Assembly: GCA_023079485.1 (NCBI GenBank)
Contig: CM041108.1
Coordinates: forward strand, 3,162,001 to 3,226,000
From: Archilochus colubris
Taxonomy: Eukaryota > Chordata > Aves > Apodiformes > Trochilidae
Reading direction: 5' to 3'
DNA: 64,000 nucleotides
Shown: positions 1-10,586 of the stretch, piece after piece
How the letters are laid out: every line of letters begins with the position of its first letter
How positions within the stretch are numbered: the first letter of the stretch is position 1
Notes under the pieces: generated by a model
What the model was told of the DNA's origin: nothing
Seen by the model: only the letters and a program-made list of their open reading frames with translations
The model's database searches: none
Translations under genes and position numbers: made by a program

Positions 1-780
1 AAGTCAGGATGCCCCAAACAGCAAACCTTATTGATTCCTATCAGAGGAAAAAGAATAAAAATGAGAAGCTCCTCAGAACAAAGCCATTTTCTTCTGATGT
101 ACATTCATGAAGGGGGAAAAGCCATTTTAATTACTGATCAAAAATAAATGACTTGCCATTTGCTGGGACTTTTTTTTTTTTATCTCTCTCTATATTTTAT
201 TTTCGAAATGACTTTGTAGAATTACTTAAACTTATTAATATATTTATAAGGAAAGAAAACACCCATAAATGCTTGGAATGCTGAGCCAACAAATTAATTA
301 ACATCAAATTACTAGTGGTTACTACAGCTTGATACTAAACACTGCTACCTTATTATGTGGAGGATGGACAAAAAATCTCTTGCAGCTGTTAATTATTTCA
401 ATTATTAATTTTACTTAATAATTCATAACCCTTTCCTGACCCCCTGGAGTATACTCCTGTATCTATGTTTCTTCCTCTCCTTCCCCATCCCTCCCTAACT
501 CCACTTTCAGCAAGACAATCCATCACTCTGCAAGGTTACTGGCTTCAGGAGAGACAAAGGGGTTTTATTATTATTTTAGTTGAGTTTTTATAATCGACAG
601 TCATTTCCTCAGGAAAAAAAAATACCCCCAGTAAATACCTGCACAAGAGAAACTGTAATAAATCCTTAGAGGTGAACTTTGCTGCTTTTTCCCCCTCCCT
701 TTAAAAAAAAAAATAACATCTTAAAAAAAAAGAGAGCTCAAACCCTTAACAGAGCAAATTACAAATAAATCCACTTTAAA
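1..780. other. AT-rich unique sequence, no gene
   Basis: No open frame of note. The first 430 bases are strikingly AT-rich, with several TTAATTA-like words near 295-305 and 390-420, a T-run near 171-182 and A-runs near 702-728. It could be a conserved regulatory island or 3'-UTR-like sequence running in from outside the window. No splice sites or polyadenylation arrangement decides between these. Confidence 0.4.
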
Positions 781-2338
781 GTCCAGTGGAGAGGGTTTGT
801 TTTTTTTTTTTAACACCTGGGGGTTGCCTCCCCCATCCCTTCGTGTCCTCAGCATCACTCATGTGGCTCTTGGACCTTTCCCCACTTGCCTGCTCCAGCA
901 GAAGCCACAGCAGGAGAAGGGAAACTGAGGCACAGCTCAACATTAACTCAAGTTTCCCTTGCACATGGCCCAGAGGGCTTCCCACCCCCCAACATCTCCC
1001 ATGAGGTGAGCTCAGCCCTTAACATACAAAGGGATTAAAAAAAAAAAAAAAAAAAAAAGACACAGCTTTGCTCCTATCTTTTTTTTTTCCTTCTTTTCTC
1101 CCAGTTTTTAAGCCCTCAGCATCTGCCTTTTTGAGCTTTTGTGCTGAAAAGAGATTTTACTTCAAAGCAGAAAGGAAAATTTGGATTACAGGGGGACTCC
1201 CTGTCAGCTGGGCTGCCAGGAAACCCAGCTGGGCTTTGGGAGGAAACTCCATGTGCTGCAAAGATCTCATGGAGCAAGGGGGTGCAGCTCAAACCAGAGC
1301 TCTGCCACTCCCCAAAGGCAAAAGCTTGCAAAGAATGAAGGGGAAAATTAAAAATAATTCAATATATATTTATATCCACACACGTTTTTGGTTGGTTGGT
1401 TGGTTTAACACTTGTTGCATTTGGTCCTTGCTCTGGTTCAGGGATGGAGCAGAAGTCTCCTCCATCCCTGATGTAATTCCAGCTGGTGCCAGCAAACTGT
1501 CCCTGCTCGTGGATGCACACACTTGAGCACACTGCTGTACTTCTGGGTGAGTCTGGAAATTAATTTCCAGATCAAAAGGAGACTGTTTAATGACAGAAAA
1601 TAAATGGGGGTTGCTGGAAGATGGAGAAAAGGATGAAAAACCCCGTGGCCTCAGGGCGTTTTTGGCTGCCAAGGGGATTAATAATTCTGATGGGGTTTTT
1701 TTGAGGGGGAGAAAAGAAGAATTTGGTGTTCAACTCTGGGGCAGAGAGTCCCAAATCTGATTTCAGACAGAAAATATTTAAGGAGAAGAGAGAGCTCCAC
1801 ACCCTGGCACGCACATGGCCAGACAATAAAAGCCCTCAGCTGTTCATCTTCTCCCTTGATCCAGAGGGTAGAGCTAAAATGATGTTTGATGCTCTCTGCT
1901 GATCTCTGGAGGGCAAATCAAATAACAAATAAGGGGAAAAAAGCAGTCAAGAGAGATAGAGCGTGGTTTGTATGGCCTAAAAACAGACTGACAGCAAAAG
2001 AGGCAGCAGGACTGTTGGTTTGGGGTTGTTTTCTGGGAGGGAAGGCAGGAGGTCATTTCCAAAACTGAATTTTATTTCCTAACTGGTGTCTTAAACATTG
2101 TGAATAATGAGAGGTGATTATTTAATGGGTGGCCTGGCTGGCTTTGGGGTCTTCTTAAATGGGGTGATAACTGTTTAGGACCTCAATACACCAGCTGAAG
2201 TGTCTGGTACTCTGCTAACGAGTCCAAAAATGTTCCCTGCCTCTCCCTGGAATGACTTTTCTGGGGCTGCCCAAGTGCTTGGCCAGACCAAAGTGAGCTC
2301 CCCTCACACCTCCTGCTAGACAGTAAATCCAAATCAGT
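781..2338. other. Unique sequence with short simple repeats, no gene
   Basis: I see no gene here. The only structured elements are an A-run at 1037-1058, a short (TTGG)n tract near 1386-1405 and T-runs near 797-812 and 1080-1090. Short open frames on both strands (for example 1068-1526 plus and 1370-1672 minus) have no recognisable protein character. Confidence 0.5.
1037..1058. repeat. A-run, 22 bp
   Basis: Uninterrupted adenines with no recognisable retrotransposon body upstream. Probably a simple homopolymer. Confidence 0.8.
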
Positions 2339-2461
2339 CCCATTTTAAGCAGCTGGCAAAACTGGGGCAACAAAGAGGGGAAACAATTTGCCCGTGCTGG
2401 CTCTGTAATGTGGTTATAAAAAAGAATCCAAGACTATTTTCCCCATCTAACCACTAAACCC
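2339..2461 (-). mobile_element. MIR / CORE-SINE-like fragment (ancient)
   Basis: Read on the plus strand, this has the order expected of a MIR-type SINE in reverse complement: an 'ACTGGGGCAACAAAGAGGGG' block (a decayed form of the usual ACTGAGGC-ACAGAGAGG), then 'TTTGCCC', a 'GGCTCTGTAA' block and finally 'TCTAACCACTAAACCC'. The last block resembles the SINE's tRNA-derived part. It is highly diverged, as expected of a fossil that predates birds. The call rests on the order of several short matches rather than one long match, so it could be a related CORE-SINE. Confidence 0.55.
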
Positions 2462-3565
2462 AACTCCCTCCCCCAGTGGCTCTGAATAACTGTGTCACTT
2501 TTCCTGCAATTTGCAGAAGCCACATGCTGCTCCTCTCTTCCATTTCCAGCTCAGGCACGTGGTGGGTTCCCATTCACCCAGGGAAATGGGGTTTTTCAGG
2601 GGCTCCCAGCTCCCACTTAAGCAGCAAGGGGGTGAGGAAGCAGAGGACAAAAGCCCAGCAGCCAGGGAGGGAGCAAACGTGGTCCCTGTTTGGCCCTAAA
2701 CCCACATGAAATCTGCATTTTCCTCCAGTTTTCCCCTTCTTTGTCACTTTATTTTTTTACATGCATGGTACCTGGTGCACCAAGATCATCACCCAAACCC
2801 AGTTATTTTTCAATGCAGGCAAACAACAAACAGATCCCACACAGCTCCCCCAGAGCCACTTTCCTCTAAGGAAAGGATGGGTTTTTTTGTTATCTGTTGG
2901 GTTTTTTTCTCCCCTCTCCTCTTTTTTTCCCCCTCTTAGACCTGGACAGTTTAAGGAGCGTCCTTTTGACCTCGGAAACTTAGTTTTAATTTTCATCACT
3001 TTAGCCAGAGAACAATAATGTGTCCTGGGGGCATCTTTGAGCACAATGTACACTTTCATCATCCAAACAAATGCTAGAAATACCCATCTGCCATGTTATC
3101 AGAGTGCATTGGCTCACTGAGCCGGACACAGCTTAGGGGACAAGGGAGGTTTCTCCTCTTCTCAAAGTCATGAGTGCTCCCTCTAAGCTCTTTAGCATTA
3201 GAGACTCCTGTTGAGATGGGTATTAGAAGCTCTATTTCTTTTTTTTTTCCCTAGTTAGGGAGCTTTCTTTGGAGATTTCTGCTCTGATGGGGGAGAAAAG
3301 AAGAACGGGGGCTCCTTTAGTCACCCCTGGGTGGCCTAAAGGCTCTCGGGTGCCCTTTGCTCCCTGGGTGCTGCTGCTCTGTGGGAGGGATGGAGAGGCA
3401 AGCTGGAGCCAAAGACTCATCTCTGAAGGTCAGCCAAGGAGAACAGGCAACCAGCTAGGCTCCACCTCAGCTTTCTGTCCCAAAAAGGGAGGAAATGACC
3501 CTGTTTGCCCTACTAGGATTGTGAAACATTCACCCCATGGTGCTTTGTCTCTGCTGCCATTTCAT
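2462..3565. other. Unique sequence, no gene
   Basis: T-rich and C-rich patches (for example 2885-2937) but no recognisable repeat or gene. Short open frames on both strands look like chance. Confidence 0.45.
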
Positions 3566-4068
3566 CCAGTTCTGGGCCCCTCAGCTCAGGAAGGAGATTG
3601 AGGTGCTGGAGCAGGTCCAGAGAAGAGCAAGGAGGCTGTGAAGGGATCCAGCAGAATTGCTGTGAGGAAGGGCTGAGGGAGCTGGGGGTGTTGAGGCTGG
3701 AGAAGAGGAGGCTCAGGGGAGACCTCATCACTCTCTGCAACTCCCTGAAAGGAGGTTGGAGCCAGGGGGGGGTTGGGCTCTTTTCCCAGGCAACTCTCAG
3801 CAAGACAAGAGGGCAGGGTCTCAAGTTGTGCCAGGGGAGGTTTAGGTTGGAGATGAGAAAGAATTTCTTTCTGGAGAGGGTGATCAGGCATTGGAATGGG
3901 CTGCCCAGGGAAGTAGTGGATTCTCCGTGTCTGGAGATCTTTCCAAAGAGCCTGGATGTGGCACTGAGTGCCATGGGCTGGGAACCACGGGGGGAGTGGA
4001 TCAAGGGTTGGACTTGATGATCTCTGAGGTCCCTTCCAACCCAGTCAATTCTATGATTCTATGATTCC
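3566..4068 (+). mobile_element. CR1 LINE, 5'-truncated 3' end (sense)
   Basis: This is the end of CR1 ORF2 and its 3' UTR, in sense orientation. The start encodes the '[18 protein letters not shown]' peptide of the reverse-transcriptase protein's C-terminus. The frame from about 3598 to 4017 then stays open to the stop after 'GEWIKGWT'. A one-base insertion in the AGAGAAGAGC stretch near 3620-3626 shifts frame relative to the related copy at 35746-36294. The element ends with octamer repeats (ATTCTATGATTCTATGATTC), the characteristic CR1 terminus. Severe 5' truncation is normal for CR1. It is nearly identical to the copies at 16791, 26401, 29579 and 35746, so it is one of the younger insertions here. 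It is non-functional because it lacks the endonuclease and most of the reverse transcriptase. Confidence 0.95.
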
Positions 4069-6011
4069 ATTTACTCACATAAATGGTACAGCTCCATCCA
4101 ACTCCCTCTCCAGACCTCCCCAGTTCCCTCACCACCATCCAGATAATCCAGACCCTTCCATACCATGACCCTCAGCTTCACAGGATTTGCCTCCTGGAAG
4201 TCTTTTTTTTCCAAACCCACTTCTCCAAGGAGGTTTACAAGCTACAGCCTCCTCTCCCTTTCAGGCTGGAATAATTTGGAATAAGTTATAATAATAATAA
4301 ACATAGTAAAAAAAAAACAACAACAAATCAAACATGCTTTGTTACTCCCCAGGCACAGGCATTTGTCTTCCAAGCGACAAAGTAATCACATTTTTGGTTT
4401 TAATTTATTACGTGCATTACAGTTGGTGCCTAGGGGCATTATCACAAGTCACAGCCCCAGTGTGGGAAGGGAGGAATCAAGGCTCTTAAATCCTCATCTC
4501 CTTTAGCTTTTCCACCTGCCAAAGACTCTGGGGCCATCATCTTTCCCCTGGTTTGAACCGACTGTAAAGGAGATCAGGAACTGAACTCCCAGCTCCCTGG
4601 GAAAGAGGAGCCCCTGTCTGCCAGCCTCATGGAAAGGGGATTCCCAAAATCTCAGCTTGGGTTTAATTTCCTGAGGAACTCACATGGAGAAGCAACATTT
4701 TACCCATTAGGTTTTACAGTCCCCCTTTAAACAGCCTCAAAACATTATGCCCATCATTACTGTTATGGGATGCACACAGAAAAAAAATCAGAAATAAGAA
4801 ACACAGAAATACAGAGGGACCCTGACCAGAAACACAGAAGGATTTTCTCCTCACCAAGGACACAGGGTGTAGACCAGCTATGGGCTGGGATGAGCAGCAG
4901 GGTCTCAGGGGAGTTGGAGGGGGGGCTCAGCATCTCCTTGGCTGGTAGGGAATTGGGAAGGATGAAATGGGAATGCTGGAGGCTGCTGGCATGGGATGGC
5001 TGCAGCTGGGGGCACCCATCTGCACCTCAGCTTTCAGAAGAGATCTCAGGGTGATTTCATAGAGGAAGACAAAGAGTTTTGCCTCTCTTTTGACCACAGG
5101 CTCCCAGATGCTGCTGCTTTTTCCACACAGAGGGCAGCAGCTTGTGCTTCACCCAGCAAACAAGGAGTGGAGCCCTCCACAGCTTCTCTGTACAGGATCT
5201 GCACCAGCATCCCAAGGTGTAGATACAAACCCCCTCTCCAGCAAGCATGGAAACCTCTGTGTCACCTCTACATCAGGCCAGAAGGAGCAAAGAGCCTTTG
5301 CTGGGCTGGGGAGAAGTAAGGAAATGGGCTGGGGGCTGCAATCACCTCCCTCAAGAGAACAGGGAGGGAAATCTCTGCTGCCAAGCAGTGTAATCACGTT
5401 TCTTGCCAAGGAGCACGAGTCTTCTGGCAGGTAGGGGATGGATCTCAGGAGCTGACATGTCTCTCTGCTGTCTCCAGCTGATGAAGTGTCAAATGAGATG
5501 GAACAGAGAGTCAGACCCATCAGGGGAAGCGGGTTCCACCAGGCTGATGAATACCAGGAGGAGGCTGGAGCTCCCTGAGGAACTCCCGTGCTTGGCACGG
5601 TGATGCTGAGGGGCATTTTGGGGCTGGTCAGCCCTGAGCAGCACAGGCACTCCTCCTCCTCCTCCTTCTTTTCCATGGCTGACACAACACAGGAGACACC
5701 TTTGTGACTGCCAGGGCAGTCAGAGGTGACAGCACACAGAGCCCTCAACAGAAATCATGATGATTGTTAATTACTGTCCTGATTCCTTAGCAGGAGAGGG
5801 AGTCCCTGAGTGGGCTCCTTTGGGTCTGACAACTCAGGGATTTTTGGGTCCAGGGTTTTGCAGAAGGGCTACTTGGAAATGTTCAGAGCAGTGGCTGAGT
5901 TTTTCAGCACTGTAAAAACAGGGAAAGGAGGGAAGGCCAAGAATCTCATCACTGGGGTGGTGCTGGCTCCCAACACCTCTGGACAGTGCCTGGGCCAAAG
6001 GCTGGAGTGGC
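4069..6011. other. Unique sequence, no gene
   Basis: An AT-rich patch at about 4265-4440 contains AATAATAATAA, an A-run and 'TTTAATTTATTACG'. A short (TCC)n lies near 5650-5668. The 199-residue open frame on the minus strand at 5149-5748 has no recognisable domain and low protein-like character, so I do not call it a gene. Confidence 0.45.
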
Positions 6012-6250
6012 AACAGGGGAGGGATGGAGAAAGAAAAGGGAACAGGGAGGGATGGAGAAAGAAAAGGGAACAGGGAGGGATGGAGAAAGAATGGGAACAG
6101 GGAAGGGATAGAGATACAATGGGAACAGGAAGGGATGGAGATAGAATGGGAACAGGGGAGGGATGGAGAAAGAATGGGAACAGGGAAGGGATAGAGATAG
6201 AATGGGAACAGGGAGGGATGGAGATAGAATGGGAACAGGAGAGGGATGGA
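6012..6250. repeat. Minisatellite, 27-29 bp unit, about 8.6 copies
   Basis: Tandem units each begin AACAGG, continue with GGGATGGAGA and end in GAATGGG or GAAAAGGG. Eight full units (29, 28, 27, 28, 27, 28, 28 and 27 bp) and a 17-bp partial unit fill the interval exactly. Units differ in the number of Gs after AACA, GGATGG versus GGATAG, and GAAAGAA versus GATAGAA. The plus strand is almost pure purine (A and G). The apparent coding potential on both strands (164 aa plus, 139 aa minus) is a by-product of the repeat. Confidence 0.93.
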
Positions 6251-9200
6251 TTTGTGCTAGGAGAAGCAGTAATGTACCTGGGGGTCACAGATAGGGTGGA
6301 ATAAAGCTACACAGCCCCAGAAATGGGAGAGTTGGTAAAAGGGGAAAGACATTCCCCTTGCTCACAGCCATCTGCATCCCATACAGAGATTAGCAGAAAT
6401 AAGAAATTGCAAGCTTGGCCCCTGAGCTGTCACATCTCCCTCCATCCAAACAGACCACCAGAAGAGCAGAGAGTGACCTTCAAGATGTGGGGGATGAGGT
6501 TTCTTAAAGGACCATAGGGGAATTTGGTCCTAGGTTCATGGGGATCAGCTTGGGTGAACCCAGGACTGAGCCAAGGTACGAGATCCACCAAAATGAAATA
6601 CAACTGAAAAATCCCCTGCTCACAAAAAGCCCAAACCACATCCAGCCATGAGGTGCTGTGTTTCATGATACCCCTTAATAGGATCAGCAAAACCAGGGTC
6701 AGCATGCAAAATACAGCTGCTTCAGAGATCACCAAGACAACTTTAATCTGCAGTGGCTTTTCCCCTCTAGGGCCCTGTGAACTGGTCCATGCTATCTGCT
6801 TTTTTAGCTGATCCTGTTAAAAAGGTATCAGAATAAAGCAGAGGGGGGAAAGAAAAAAAAAAAGAATAAAATCCTTCGATGTCTGAACTGAGCCAGAGAA
6901 AACTTTCCCTCTAGCAAGACTCTGGCAAAAATCCCAGTCCCACTTCAACAGCGCTTTGAAATACAAACAAGAGGATGTGCTGGCCCTAAAGCACATTTCC
7001 CACTGCCCCAGGGCTTGCTGCCCAGGGGAGGGTCCTGGGGATGCTCCTTGGAGCTTGGGGGGTCAACACAGCTGATGGAAGGAGCACCTGGGAGCTAAGG
7101 TGACAAGGAGATGCCAGAAAGCAGAAGGAACCTGACTGCAGGGAAACTTTGGTGTGTAGGTGCCTGGGAAGGACTTAATAGACTTATCTGACCCTGAAAT
7201 AAAGTTCCTCCTTCCCTCACCCCTCTGTTAGAGCTCTAACAGTGCCTGAGGGCAGTGGCAAGGAGGAGGCTGTCACATAGCAACATCTTGGAGTGGCTGG
7301 GAGAGCTGGGAAGTGGGGGAGAACTGGTCAGGGCCATGCTGGAGAAGGATGTCACCTGTCACTGCTTGATAGAGACATCACAGGGCAAATGTGCAGGAGA
7401 AGAAGCCCCCAAAAAAGGCAAGATAAAGAAAAAAACCCAAAAAACCAACAAAACAAACAGCTTCTGGCTGCCTTGAGTCAAGTATCTGAGAAAAGCTCCC
7501 AGTCTGGAAGGAGCTGCTGCTCACCCAGTTGCTGACAGCCAGCTCCTACTGGATTTTTATTTAAGGTCTGCTTTTTGGCCAGGTTTACACATCAAAGGCA
7601 ATAAAAAGGGGGGCTGCAGGAGCCCCAGGCCCCGTCTGCAGCCTCCAAGGTTGTTTGGTAGGGAAATGGAGCCATTCCTGCACCCATCTCCTGCTGCAGG
7701 GCTGGCACCTGCCCTGCAAAGAGCCCAGCAGCAAATTCTCAGGGTGAGAAGGGAAAAAGAATAAAGCAACAAAAGCAACAGTGAAAACTAGGCAAATCCC
7801 AAAGGGAATGGGGGTTCCCTGGCTTGCTGGGATGAGATGGGAGCTGCAGACTGAAGCACCAGCAAAGGGTGAAGGGACACGGGTCCATCTTTGCATAATA
7901 ACTCATCACTATGGGATGGGGTATCTCCTGGAGGATGAGCACACTGCATCCCCTCAGATTCCTTGGAAAACACTCTGCCAGGGCATCCAGCCTGAGGAAC
8001 CACCCTGCCAGAAGCAGCAATGTCTGTTTCTCACCCACGTGCCCCACTGAGAAGCCCAAGAGCCTCAAGCTCAGCCCTTAAACCCATGCAGGACAGCAAC
8101 TCAGACTGCTGAGGGATGATAACCCAGCTGAGCACAGCTCCTGAGATGTTTTGGGAAGTGGAAAGACCTCCCCCTGAAACCATCTGCACACCAACAAATA
8201 ATCTGCAGCTTGTTTTAGCTTTTAGCATCCTTAAATCTCCCTTAAGCAGGAGGTTAATAGCCAAGGTGAGGTTTGGGGACAGCAGCTTCCCCAGCATCAT
8301 CCCAAATTCCTAAAATAGATCCCCGAGCTGCAACTCTCTGATGCTGCAATGTTGCAAAGCACCCAACCTGGACAGAGGGGTGACAAGGAGCCACCCTGCC
8401 TGCTTTCTGTCCCCATCCCTGGGTGGGAGCCACTGCTGCCAGTGCTCAGAGCCAATTCAGCCCCAATCACATCCACTGGATCAGAAGGAAAATTGAAATG
8501 ATTGCAGCCCTCACACACACAGCATGCAGGAGCTGGGGATGGCAGCACTTGGTGCCTCCAGCCCTGACCTTTATTTTCCATTAATGGACCCGGGTGAGTG
8601 TCGGCTGTGTTTGAAGCTGCATAAAATGAACCAAAAATAAGCAGGATAAACAGCAGCAGTTAAGGCCCTTTTTTTAAATTATTTTTTTCCCTTTTTTTTT
8701 TTTTTTTTTTACCTAGAGAAATGCTGAACCAATTGCAGCAAAGTCATTGCCATGCAGACAACTTGCTGGGAACCAGCTCACAGCCTGGGGCTGCTGGCTG
8801 GGGAAGCAGAGGAGAAAAAACCTGGCAGAGAGCTGCTGGGTGAGGAGAGGTTTGTAAGTCCCCAGATGCTGGAAAACATCTGGTTCCTCTGCCAGCAGGA
8901 CGGAGCCATCCCATCCCCAGAATAAAAAATAAGCAAAGACAAGGTATGAGGAGGAAATGCTGAGAGCTGCAGTAACTTTATACCAAGGCTGCACATCCCA
9001 GGGATGGGATTTGTTGCCCCATTTGGGGTATTTTGCCCTGCAAGTCCTGTGGGCATCACCCAGAGAGAGAAAAAAGCTCTTGCAGATGCCTTAGGGTCAG
9101 GCCAGCTTCAATTTGGGCTTTGACACCCCCAAATTGTCAGCAGAGAAAGGGAAAGAAGCCAGCTCCAAACTTTTAGAAACATTAACATCCGATGGTATTT

Positions 9201-9419
9201 ACAGAGCAAACAGAGCTTGCTGGAACCAAATGGTGATGTTTTGCTTCTCTCTGCTATTCCCCCAGAGACAGAGGCACTGAGCTGCTCCTGGGGAGCCAGG
9301 AGGCCATGGGGATGGGTGTCCCAGCCCTGTGACACCCCCAGGCATGGGGCTGGAAAGCGTGCAGGGATGGGGCTGGTGAAGATAAGGAGTTTTAGGATTC
9401 CAGTGCACAGGCTGCTAAT
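6251..9419. other. Unique sequence, no gene
   Basis: No gene recognised. There are A-rich tracts near 6848-6868 and 7405-7465, and a T-rich tract at about 8667-8711 ending in a long T-run. Open frames of about 60-110 residues occur on both strands and overlap one another, which indicates chance rather than coding. Confidence 0.45.
8667..8711. repeat. T-rich low-complexity tract
   Basis: Runs of T broken by AAATTA and CCC, ending in about 20 consecutive T. No retrotransposon body is recognisable on either side. Confidence 0.75.
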
Positions 9420-9690
9420 GCTTTAATACTTGAAATCCAAGCTCATCTCTCAGCTAGACCTTTAATTTAAATTTATCTGGATAGCAGCTCCATGTTTAAT
9501 AAATAACTATTGATTATTTAAAGAGCACCTGGGTTGAGGTTTACCACCTAAGGCTGGGTACACATGTAGAAATGCACAGTACCCATTACAGCCTTATTAA
9601 ACCTTAGTCCTAGGCATGTGCTTAATAGTCACTCACTATTTAATTAGCCTGTAATCTCAGGGCTTATTGGAGACCAAAAATAAATACCAA
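9420..9690. promoter_or_regulatory. AT-rich island, candidate conserved regulatory element
   Basis: Base composition shifts sharply to AT here, with TTTAATTTAAATTTA, AATAAATAACTATTGATTATTTA and TATTTAATTAG words. These provide many TAAT/ATTA cores of the kind homeodomain proteins bind. No repeat family or open frame explains the block. Motif density and contrast with the flanks suggest a developmental enhancer, but conservation cannot be judged from one sequence. Confidence 0.3.
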
Positions 9691-9760
9691 CAGGGACTTA
9701 GCTCTGGCAGCCCTGGGAAATGGCATCTCCTTCCCCTTTGCCCCTTCCACCCATGCCCAG

Positions 9761-10103
9761 CGTGGAGGAGGGATCAGAGCTACAGGGAGGGGGAGGTGGT
9801 GGCGGCTTCCATGTCCCCAATGCCCCAGCACAGCCTGTGACCAAGCTCCACTCCACTACCCACGGGGACACCAACCCCACAGGGCTTCAGGGTGAAGCCC
9901 AAGCCATGAACACCCACACTGAACCCTTATCTCCCAAAATCCAAGCCTGGAGCTCCCTCCTCCACGACTACACCTCCTGGGAAGACTCCATCCCCGTAGA
10001 GGGCAAATTAAGTCCTATGGTTTCCAGCAAGCAATTCCTGCATCTCCCCCTTCCCCTGGCCTGGGCATTACCATATTTCACATCCAACACCAGATATTTA
10101 AAG
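9761..10103 (+). other. Candidate exon A (unproven)
   Basis: The segment is open in one frame (from an ATG at 9720) through 10103. Upstream lies a pyrimidine-rich stretch ending in CAG (9721-9760), a plausible acceptor. Downstream lies a perfect donor AAG|GTAAGT at 10103/10104. The frame ends on a complete codon (lysine), phase 0. The encoded peptide has a run of glycines near residues 24-30 of the ATG frame and no domain I recognise. It joins in frame with candidate exon B at 10482. It may equally be a non-coding RNA exon or coincidence, and part of it overlaps a conserved-looking AT block. Confidence 0.15.
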
Positions 10104-10260
10104 GTAAGTTTCCATCAGGATCCATGAGGATTTATCTAGGCGGGCTCCCATTAGTGGTAATAAGATGAAGGCGATCAGCCTCATACATTTCACTTTGGCT
10201 GGAATAAATGCCTTCACATTCATTAGACAGATGTCTGCTGGAGTCATGAGCAGGGAGGAA
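10104..10260. promoter_or_regulatory. Candidate conserved non-coding block
   Basis: Low-complexity-free AT-moderate sequence with GGGCTCCCATTAGTGG, GGTAATAAGATG and ACATTCATTAGACAG words, no repeat similarity and sharper character than its neighbours. It would sit in the intron between candidate exons A and B. Suggested from composition and motifs only. Confidence 0.22.
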
Positions 10261-10481
10261 GGGGGAATTAAAAAAGAAAAAGAAGAAAAAAACACTTCCC
10301 TAGCTTTGCCTTTCCCAGGAAGGTGGTTGGGCTCAGTGGGAATTCAGCTGGGAGGGTGCAGGGCAGGCTCTGACACCCAGAGCATCCCACAGCAGTCATC
10401 CCATCACCCGTTACTCCCATCAGGCACAACCCTGGATCCTTCCTGGGTGGATCAGGGGTTATTTTGGATGTTTCTTTGCAG

Positions 10482-10586
10482 GATTTTGAGTTGCTCATTT
10501 CCTCTGTCCCAGTGGAGGTTGCCATCTGCCAGCGTGTCACCCCGACAGGAGATTTTGTCAGTGCCACGGTCGGCGTCACTGTGAAG
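10482..10586 (+). other. Candidate exon B, 105 bp (unproven)
   Basis: Preceded by a good acceptor (TTTCTTTGCAG, ending at 10481) and followed by AAG|GTGACA, an acceptable donor. The 105 bases are exactly 35 codons, open in phase 0. The other two frames contain stops, one of them near the end. The peptide begins DFELLISSVP and has alternating hydrophobic residues suggesting beta strands. CpG is clearly enriched compared with the flanks, notably in CACGGTCGGCGTC. I do not recognise the protein. Support is only splice-site fit and phase match with candidate exon A. Confidence 0.2.

Noticed and set aside
919..938. MIR-like word GGGAAACTGAGGCAC (also near 14841, 31245 and 54085)
   Set aside because: Only 13-15 bases match and the flanks do not follow the MIR order, so single sites are not called as elements.
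5149..5748. 199-codon minus-strand frame
   Set aside because: No recognised domain and no supporting splice sites. Overlaps open frames on the other strand. Length is within chance for GC-moderate sequence of this size.
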